DNA of 5,600 nt from Gammaproteobacteria bacterium. GTDB lineage: Bacteria; Pseudomonadota; Gammaproteobacteria; SZUA-229. The notes beneath the pieces were generated by a model that had not been told where the DNA came from, searched no databases, and worked only from the letters and a program-made list of their open reading frames with translations. Position 1 is the stretch's first letter, and every line of letters starts with the position of its first letter. Positions 1 to 5,600 of this stretch are shown piece by piece. The translations under genes were made by a program, and so were the position numbers. Location: contig JAOUPA010000123.1 of NCBI GenBank assembly GCA_029880105.1, positions 1 to 5,600 of the forward strand, in the 5' to 3' direction.

Positions 1-19
1 TCTTATTGTCAGAATGTAT

Positions 20-57
20 AACAGATCATACAAGGAGATCTTGTTTCTGTTATTTTT
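20..57 (+). terminator. Terminator-like hairpin at the left edge
   Basis: A perfect 5-bp stem ACAAG/CTTGT (30-34 and 40-44) has a GAGAT loop, and a second 5-bp stem AACAG/CTGTT (20-24 and 47-51) encloses it across an uneven internal loop. ATTTTT follows at 52-57. The T-run places it as a terminator for a plus-strand gene lying left of the window; frame 1 reaches a TAA at 19-21, which could be the end of such a gene. The stem is AT-rich and interrupted, so it would be a weak terminator. It is in the wrong orientation for ppc. Confidence 0.35.
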
Positions 58-166
58 AGATTAACCGCAAGTCTAGATAATTTAAACGTAATATCAAGAT
101 TAACCTCTCGGTTTTCGACGTGATGTTAATTTTATACGACGATCCATCCTGGATAATGTAAGTTAT

Positions 167-3058
167 TTATCCTGTATTGCGCATACCGGCGGCAATGGCA
201 TTGATGCTTCTTAATAAAGGGTCCAGCCACATATCGCGTTCTTCCTGACTGAGTGATTCATCTCGCCAGCGTTTCAATAACTTAATCTGGATGTGGTTCA
301 AAGGGTCCAGATAGGGTTCGCGACGCATTAAGGATAAGGCCAGTGGTTCAATGTCATCGAGCAGATGATTCATCTCGGCAATTTTCAGGGTAAATTCAGT
401 GGTGTACTGGTGCTCCATCCTGATTAACTCAAAGACACGTTTACGGGTGTCTTCAGATAGACAGAGTTCAGAGTACTCTCTGGCAGTAACAATGTCTGCC
501 TTGTACAGGGCCATTTCAGTATTACTGAGCAGTGCGCGGAAATAGGGCCAGTTTTGATAGAGTTCGCGCAATTTGTTTAAACGTATTTCATCGTCATTGA
601 TCCAGTTTTTCAGGGCAGAGCCAATGCCATACCAGGCAGGCAGGGTGTGCCTAGCCTGTGCCCAGGCAAATACCCAGCCAATGGCGCGCACGGACGATTT
701 TGAGCGATCGCCCTTTTTACGGTGTGATGGCCGTGAGCCAATATTCATCAGTGCAATTTCACTGACGGGAGTTGCCTCGTAGAAATAATCGAGGAAGCCT
801 TCAGTGCGGTCAGTGAGTTCGCGGTAGGTGTGTTCACCGATCTCCATGATTTCACGCATGATTTGCATGCGTTCAGGCGTGGTGCTGGTCTCACAGGGCA
901 TAACATTGTAACGGCTTGATAGCATCAAGCCAGAAATGCCCATGGTTAGCTCGTACACGGCTGTTTCGGCATTGCTGTATTTATTGGACAGCACTTCACC
1001 CTGCTCGGTAAATTTGATTTCACCGTGCACCGTGCCTTCCGGCTGAGCCAGTATTGACTCATAGGTAGGGCCGCCGCCGCGACCAATGGTGCCACCACGA
1101 CCATGGAACAGACGGCATTCAATACCATGGCTATCGGTAAGGCTGATAACCTTGCGTTGTGCCTCGAATAACTGCCATGAGGAGGCGAGAATGCCGCCAT
1201 CCTTACAGGAATCAGAATATCCGAGCATGACCTCCTGTAGGCCACCTGAAGCATTAAGCAGTGACTCATAGACCGTATTCCCGAGAAGCATAGATAGTAC
1301 ACTCTCGATGTGCTCCAGATCTTCGATGGTCTCAAACAGGGGTGAAATCTTTACGTGACAGAACCAGTTGTCATCAGATTTGCCAGCGAGACCGACCAGG
1401 GAGGCAAGCCACATGACTTCCATAATATGACTGGCCTGATGCGTCATTGAAATGACATAGGCGCCGAAAGCATCCGGGCTAATCTCATGGTACAGTCTGG
1501 CCATGGTCAGGAATACTTCGACAGTCTCCTGGTGTAATTCATCAAGTTTACTGGAGTCGATCTGGAACTGGGTATCAGGCTGGTCAATGAGGTCAGCAAG
1601 TAGATCTATGCGATCTGATTCTGCGAGCGCGTGGTAATCGATATTTTCATCCACTTGCTGTAGTACCTGGGCGACAGCATCAGTGTGACGTGTAGACTCC
1701 TGACGGATATCCAGGTGCATCAGATAGAAGCCAAATGACTCGACCAGGCGAATAAAGTCTTTTAGCTTACCGTCGGCGATGTTCTGGTCACCATGGCTAT
1801 ACAGCGATTCACGGATCAGGTACAGATCCTGCAGAAATTCTGCTTCTGATGGATAGGCGTCCTTGAATGCACTATCATCAATTTCGGTATTGGGGATGTC
1901 GAGTTTTTCCAGGCCTGCACGGACCTTGTCGAGATTCTGTTGAAGCCGGTGACGCATAAATGCAATTTTGCGACGGTAGGGTTCATGGCTGAAAAGTGCA
2001 GGCTTTTTACGGAATACCTCAAAACGCAGGTTTTCATCCTGGTTAAGGCTTTCCATAAAGGCTTCACTTGGAGTACATAGCTGGCTGGAATGGGTCAGGT
2101 GTTTAAAAATTTCCGAGAGACGGCAGATGTATTCTCTCAGTGCAACTTCAGACTGCAGGTGTAGTGCCAGTGAAGTAGTTTCTGGTTTGACGTTGGGGTT
2201 GCCATCGCGGTCACCACCAATCCATGAGCCAAATTGCAGAAAACTGGGGACATTGATCTGTTCATTGGGGTAATAGTCACGTACCCTGCGTTCAAGATTC
2301 TTGTAAATAACCGGTACGGCATCGAACAGACTTTCCCTGAAGTAGTACAGGCCATTGCTAATTTCATCCCTGACCTGTGGGCGTAAATTACGTACTTCAT
2401 CGGTGCGCCACAGAATCTGAATTTGGGCTTCCAGTTCATCGGTAGCTTCTTTGACCTGTGCCGCATTCAGGTTTGGGTCATTGAGCTGTTCATTGGCCAG
2501 AAATATGCGACGTAGTGCGTGCAGAATGCAACGACGTTTGGCTTCCGTCGGGTGTGCAGTGATCACAGGGATATAGGCAAGGCGGTCAAACAGGTTCTGT
2601 AATTGCGCGGTATTCATGCCCATTTCCCTGAGATTGGACAGGACCGAATCAAAGGAACCTACCCAGAGTGGTGCTTCTTTCGAATGCTGTTTGAGCTGAT
2701 CTCGACGTTGCTGGTGTTGCGAGGCCTCTTCTGCCATATTGACCAGGCTGAAATAGGTATTGAAGGCGCGAACTACCTGAGACAGTGTCTTCGCATCTAG
2801 TGAGTCAATCAGTGACATCATCTGTGCACGCTTGTCTTCATCATTTTCCTTGTGCAGTTCGATGAAGCCGAGGCGCAGTTTTTCTACAGAATCGTATACT
2901 TTGGCGCCTGCCTGGGATAGCAGGACATTGCCCAGTAACTTGCCCAGTAGTTTGACCCTGGCACGTAACTGTTTGTCGCTACTGGCTGTATTGAGCAGGC
3001 CAGCAGGTTCTTTTTTGGGAGTATGAGCTGGGGTTTCGGGTGTTGTTGCTTGAGTCAT
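167..3058 (-). CDS. ppc: Phosphoenolpyruvate carboxylase (PEPC)
   Basis: Cytosolic enzyme that carboxylates phosphoenolpyruvate with bicarbonate to oxaloacetate and phosphate, replenishing the TCA cycle. The 963-residue protein shows the family motifs in order: ITAHPTE with catalytic His169 (E. coli His138), GGDRDGNPNV at 281-290, DIRQESTRH at 450-458, the metal ligand Glu576 in PLFET, GYSDSCKDGG at 613-622 with Asp616 and Lys619, and FHGRGGTIGRGGGP at 651-664. GSRP Arg776 and Arg791 match the phosphate-binding arginines. Arg660, Lys853, Arg913 and Asn961 match the E. coli aspartate-inhibition site, so feedback inhibition by aspartate is inferred. The C-terminus is the typical RNTG. It is about 80 residues longer than E. 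coli PEPC (883): about 23 at a Thr/Pro-rich N-terminus, the rest internal. The ATG is the first start after an in-frame TAA at 3104-3106; no clear Shine-Dalgarno precedes it. Divergent from pgi. The E. coli comparison is from memory. Confidence 0.98.
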   Translation of the reverse strand: MTQATTPETPAHTPKKEPAGLLNTASSDKQLRARVKLLGKLLGNVLLSQAGAKVYDSVEKLRLGFIELHKENDEDKRAQMMSLIDSLDAKTLSQVVRAFNTYFSLVNMAEEASQHQQRRDQLKQHSKEAPLWVGSFDSVLSNLREMGMNTAQLQNLFDRLAYIPVITAHPTEAKRRCILHALRRIFLANEQLNDPNLNAAQVKEATDELEAQIQILWRTDEVRNLRPQVRDEISNGLYYFRESLFDAVPVIYKNLERRVRDYYPNEQINVPSFLQFGSWIGGDRDGNPNVKPETTSLALHLQSEVALREYICRLSEIFKHLTHSSQLCTPSEAFMESLNQDENLRFEVFRKKPALFSHEPYRRKIAFMRHRLQQNLDKVRAGLEKLDIPNTEIDDSAFKDAYPSEAEFLQDLYLIRESLYSHGDQNIADGKLKDFIRLVESFGFYLMHLDIRQESTRHTDAVAQVLQQVDENIDYHALAESDRIDLLADLIDQPDTQFQIDSSKLDELHQETVEVFLTMARLYHEISPDAFGAYVISMTHQASHIMEVMWLASLVGLAGKSDDNWFCHVKISPLFETIEDLEHIESVLSMLLGNTVYESLLNASGGLQEVMLGYSDSCKDGGILASSWQLFEAQRKVISLTDSHGIECRLFHGRGGTIGRGGGPTYESILAQPEGTVHGEIKFTEQGEVLSNKYSNAETAVYELTMGISGLMLSSRYNVMPCETSTTPERMQIMREIMEIGEHTYRELTDRTEGFLDYFYEATPVSEIALMNIGSRPSHRKKGDRSKSSVRAIGWVFAWAQARHTLPAWYGIGSALKNWINDDEIRLNKLRELYQNWPYFRALLSNTEMALYKADIVTAREYSELCLSEDTRKRVFELIRMEHQYTTEFTLKIAEMNHLLDDIEPLALSLMRREPYLDPLNHIQIKLLKRWRDESLSQEERDMWLDPLLRSINAIAAGMRNTG

Positions 3059-3095
3059 AAGTGGTACTATTCGGTGCCTATGGCGTATGCACGGG

Positions 3096-3131
3096 GCGCG
3101 GTATTATATCTCAAGTAGCATTTCGCTGATA
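3096..3131 (-). promoter_or_regulatory. Probable ppc promoter with a consensus -10 box
   Basis: Read on the minus strand, a perfect TATAAT lies at 3108-3103, about 45 bases before the ppc start codon. The hexamer 17 bp upstream (TATCAG, 3131-3126) is a poor -35, so an activator may be needed. Initiation would be near 3096, giving a leader of roughly 38 bases. The bases just after the -10 box are GC-rich (ACCGCGCCCC), resembling the discriminator of growth-rate or ppGpp-sensitive promoters; that regulation is inference only. No other -10 of this quality was seen in the ppc-pgi gap. Confidence 0.5.
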
Positions 3132-3136
3132 TACCG
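3099..3136. repeat. Imperfect inverted repeat over the ppc promoter
   Basis: The arms CGGTATTATATC (3099-3110) and GATATACCG (3128-3136) share inverted CGGTAT/ATACCG ends and an ATATC/GATAT inner part, with 17 bp between them. The arms cover the -10 box and the -35 position of the predicted ppc promoter, on the same DNA face if the helix repeat is near 10.5 bp. It could be a regulator site or a chance result of an AT-rich promoter. No known operator is recognised. Confidence 0.3.
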
Positions 3137-3263
3137 AAATAAAAAAGGCCATATTGGTGCTTTTATGTGCTTAAAGTATGTCTAAAGGCAGTATATGAGC
3201 TAGTCTTGGGGCTATTCTATTAATTATTAGTCAAGAAATTATTAAAGCAGTTCCTGATACATC

Positions 3264-4913
3264 ATGTCCAAATTAACGCATTCAATCGCCTGGCAGGCCC
3301 TTAAGTCGCATTTTGCAGAAGTCAGATCATTACATATGCGAGACCTGTTTGCCGAAGATGCGCACCGATTTGAAAAATTCAGTACCCGGATGGACGATAT
3401 TCTTCTGGATTTCTCCAAAAACCGGATTACTGATGAAACCTTCCGCCTGCTGTGTGACCTGGCGCGGGAGTCAAATGTTGAGGGCTGGCGTGACCAGATG
3501 TTCGCGGGTGCGGAAATCAATATTTCAGAGTATCGCCCTGTGTTGCATACGGCCCTGCGTAACCGCAGTAATAGCCCGGTGTTTGTTGACGGTGAAGATG
3601 TCATGCCCAGGATCAACAAGGTACTGGAGCAGATGCGTTATTTTTCTGAGCGAGTGCGTGGTGGGCACTGGCGGGGTTATAGTGGACACCTGATCAAGGA
3701 TGTCATCAATATAGGTATTGGCGGTTCAGATCTGGGGCCACACGTGGTCTGTGATGCGATGAAGCCGTTTGCCCAGCGTGGTATGAATGTGCACTTTGTC
3801 TCAAATATCGACCCGACGCACCTGACGGAAATCCTGAAATTTGTCCAGCCGGAATCGACACTTTTCATTGTTTCTTCGAAGTCGTTTACCACGCAGGAAA
3901 CCATGATGAATGCACACAGTGCACGTGACTGGTTTGTGCGTACCACAGGTTCTGAGAAGGCGGTAGCCAAACATTTTGTCGCGGTGACCAGCAATATTAA
4001 GGCTGCGAAAGAGTTTGGTATTCTGCCTGAGAGTGTTTTTGAATTCTGGGACTGGGTGGGCGGCCGCTATTCACTGTGGTCTGCAATTGGGTTACCGATC
4101 GTGCTTTATCTGGGTATGGATCACTTTGAAGAGCTGCTCGATGGCGCCTATGCTATGGACGAGCACTTCCAGAATACGCCGATAGAAAAGAATATTCCGG
4201 TTATCCTTGCGCTGTTGGGTATCTGGTACAACAATTTTTTCGATGCGCAGAGTCACGCGGTGATGGCGTATAACCAGTACCTGCGTCGTTTGCCCGCACA
4301 TCTTCAGCAACTGGACATGGAGAGTAATGGCAAAACCATTACGCGTCAGGGTGAGCGTGTGGATTATCTGACGGGCCCGATTATCTGGGGTGAAACTGGC
4401 AGCAACTGTCAGCATGCCTTTTTCCAGCTGTTGCATCAGGGCACCAAGCCGGTGCCGGCTGATTTCCTGATTCCAGCCAAGAGCAAGGATCCCCTGGGTA
4501 AACAGCATAGCGTATTACTGGCGAACTTCCTGGCACAGACGCGCGCACTGATGATGGGTAAAACCGAAGCGGAGGCGCTCAAGGAGCTGAAGGCATCGGA
4601 TGTGCCTGATGAGAAAGTTCACGAGGTTTTGCCGCATAAGGTTTTTGAGGGTAACAAACCGACCAACTCGATTATGTTTGAAAAGCTGGATCCTCGTACC
4701 ATGGGTGCAATTCTGGCGATGTACGAGCATAAGGTGTTTGTTCAGGGTGTGATCTGGAATATCAATTCATTCGACCAGTGGGGTGTGGAGTTGGGCAAGC
4801 AACTGGCGAATGAAATTCAGAGCGTGCTCTCGAGTCGCCAGCCAACGGATAAGTACGATAATTCAACCAATGGCTTGCTGGATTACTGTGTTTCCCTGAA
4901 TTTTTCGGACTAA
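3264..4913 (+). CDS. pgi: Glucose-6-phosphate isomerase
   Basis: Cytosolic enzyme that interconverts glucose-6-phosphate and fructose-6-phosphate in glycolysis, gluconeogenesis and hexose supply for polysaccharides. The protein has 549 residues, the same length as E. coli Pgi, and is intact. Visible motifs are NIGIGGSDLGP at 149-159, the phosphate-binding SKSFTTQET at 205-213, the first family signature DWVGGRYSLWSAIG at 263-276, MESNGK with Glu353, NCQHAFFQ with His384, and the second signature FDQWGVELGK at 503-512 with Lys512. Glu353, His384 and Lys512 match the catalytic Glu355, His386 and Lys514 of E. coli. The ATG at 3264 cannot be extended because an in-frame TGA lies at 3255-3257, and the N-terminus aligns with the family. 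Only a poor Shine-Dalgarno (AAGCAG, 3245-3250) lies upstream. The gene is divergent from ppc, and its TAA overlaps the stop of the converging queG. Confidence 0.98.
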   Translation: MSKLTHSIAWQALKSHFAEVRSLHMRDLFAEDAHRFEKFSTRMDDILLDFSKNRITDETFRLLCDLARESNVEGWRDQMFAGAEINISEYRPVLHTALRNRSNSPVFVDGEDVMPRINKVLEQMRYFSERVRGGHWRGYSGHLIKDVINIGIGGSDLGPHVVCDAMKPFAQRGMNVHFVSNIDPTHLTEILKFVQPESTLFIVSSKSFTTQETMMNAHSARDWFVRTTGSEKAVAKHFVAVTSNIKAAKEFGILPESVFEFWDWVGGRYSLWSAIGLPIVLYLGMDHFEELLDGAYAMDEHFQNTPIEKNIPVILALLGIWYNNFFDAQSHAVMAYNQYLRRLPAHLQQLDMESNGKTITRQGERVDYLTGPIIWGETGSNCQHAFFQLLHQGTKPVPADFLIPAKSKDPLGKQHSVLLANFLAQTRALMMGKTEAEALKELKASDVPDEKVHEVLPHKVFEGNKPTNSIMFEKLDPRTMGAILAMYEHKVFVQGVIWNINSFDQWGVELGKQLANEIQSVLSSRQPTDKYDNSTNGLLDYCVSLNFSD

Positions 4914-5600
4914 CTTTTTTTGTTGTGTTGTTGATGTAGTGCCCAGTTGATGTGCTCTGCCACTATCTCGGTCACCTCGTTCAACTTGTCCTCCAGTGCC
5001 GAAATAATCTCCAAAGATCGGGGCGCATTGCCGAGGGCAACGGCAATATTACGTTGCCAGCGCTGAAATCCAATACGGCGGATCGCCGAACCCTCGGTCT
5101 TTTCCAGAAATTCTTTTTCACTCCATGCAAACAGGTCGAGCAGGCTGGGCTCGTCCAGCGCATGGCGTGGAGAAAAATCAGTTTCTGCGCTGGCCGTGGC
5201 GAAACGATTCCACGGGCAGCATAACTGGCAGTCATCGCAGCCATAGATGCGATTGCCCATGGCGGTTCGAAGTTCTTCCGGGATCGCGTCATCCAGTTCG
5301 ATGGTCAGGTAGGAAATGCAGCGGCGGGCATCGAGCTGGTAGGGTGCGACAATGGCCCTAGTTGGACAGACATCGATACAGGCCTGGCAGGTACCGCAGT
5401 GCGATTCGGCAGTATGTGGTTGTGTGATTAGTGGCAGGTTGGTGTAGATCTCACCCAGAAAAAACCACGAGCCTGATTTCTGGTTGATGATATTGGTGTG
5501 TTTGCCGATCCAGCCCAGCCCGGCCTTTTCGGCCAGTGGTTTTTCAAGTACCGGGGCGCTATCGACAAAGACACGGTAGCCAAAATCGCCAATCTCGGCG
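4910..5600 (-). CDS. queG: Epoxyqueuosine reductase, 5' end beyond window
   Basis: Cobalamin-dependent iron-sulfur enzyme that reduces epoxyqueuosine to queuosine at the wobble base of tRNAs with GUN anticodons, the last step of the pathway. The visible 229 codons are the C-terminal part; E. coli QueG has about 379 residues. The frame is open to the window edge. From the N-terminal side it shows FVDSAPVLEK, whose Asp (codon 5561-5563) is the proposed catalytic acid, then GWIGKHTN, then the ferredoxin-like CGTCQACIDVCP, a lone Cys in RRCISYLT, GCDDCQLCCPWN, and the C-terminal EGSAIRRIGF and RNIAVALGN blocks. All eight expected cluster cysteines are present, enough for two [4Fe-4S] clusters, plus one extra Cys next to the last ligand. 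It ends in HNKKS, seemingly about 20 residues shorter than E. coli QueG. The stop is TAG (complement of 4910-4912), overlapping the pgi stop. The start and upstream partners are not visible. Confidence 0.97.
   Translation of the reverse strand, partial: AEIGDFGYRVFVDSAPVLEKPLAEKAGLGWIGKHTNIINQKSGSWFFLGEIYTNLPLITQPHTAESHCGTCQACIDVCPTRAIVAPYQLDARRCISYLTIELDDAIPEELRTAMGNRIYGCDDCQLCCPWNRFATASAETDFSPRHALDEPSLLDLFAWSEKEFLEKTEGSAIRRIGFQRWQRNIAVALGNAPRSLEIISALEDKLNEVTEIVAEHINWALHQQHNKKS

Noticed and set aside
142..154. ATCCA-TCC-TGGAT hairpin as the ppc terminator
   Set aside because: The position is right, just after the ppc stop, but the stem is short, the loop is 3 bases, and no T-run follows on the minus strand.
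946..1335. Open frame of 129 codons on the minus strand inside ppc
   Set aside because: It overlaps the catalytic blocks of ppc in another frame; its Cys/Ser/Arg-rich composition is typical of a shadow frame.
3141..3164. A-run plus small hairpin in the ppc-pgi gap read as a minus-strand terminator
   Set aside because: The possible stem is only about 3 bp, and it would lie upstream of ppc where no gene ends on that strand.
3242..3619. Open frame of 125 codons antisense to the start of pgi
   Set aside because: It is antisense to conserved Pgi sequence, rich in Ser and Arg, with no family resemblance.
4092..4508. Open frame of 138 codons antisense to pgi
   Set aside because: It lies entirely within the well-supported pgi coding region, has no recognisable motif, and looks like a shadow of pgi codon usage.
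4910..5260. A separate 116-residue minus-strand gene beginning at the Met near 5260
   Set aside because: The frame continues without a stop to the window edge and encodes QueG; this Met is internal, just before the GCDDC motif.

Overview
The window carries three housekeeping genes of a proteobacterium, most likely a gammaproteobacterium. All three proteins follow the gammaproteobacterial type closely: a phosphoenolpyruvate carboxylase ending in the family-typical NTG tail, a 549-residue glucose-6-phosphate isomerase, and an epoxyqueuosine reductase resembling the Escherichia coli enzyme. A genus cannot be named. Gene order does not match my recollection of E. coli, where ppc, pgi and queG are not neighbours.

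Layout: 1-166 is an AT-rich non-coding stretch with a terminator-like hairpin at its left end. 167-3058 (minus) is ppc. 3059-3263 is a 205-bp divergent intergenic region holding the promoters of ppc and pgi; a good -10 box is visible only for ppc. 3264-4913 (plus) is pgi. 4910-5600 (minus) is the 3' part of queG, whose 5' end lies beyond the right edge. pgi and queG converge and overlap by 4 bp at their stop codons.

Function: ppc and pgi are both central-carbon genes read outward from one control region. Ppc replenishes oxaloacetate from phosphoenolpyruvate; Pgi interconverts glucose-6-phosphate and fructose-6-phosphate. QueG performs the last step of queuosine tRNA modification and has no direct metabolic link to the other two. 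I saw no mobile element, tRNA, rRNA, CRISPR array or unknown system. The points worth a second look are modest: the shared control region, a Thr/Pro-rich N-terminal extension and length additions in Ppc, an extra cysteine beside an iron-sulfur ligand in QueG, and the overlapping convergent stops.
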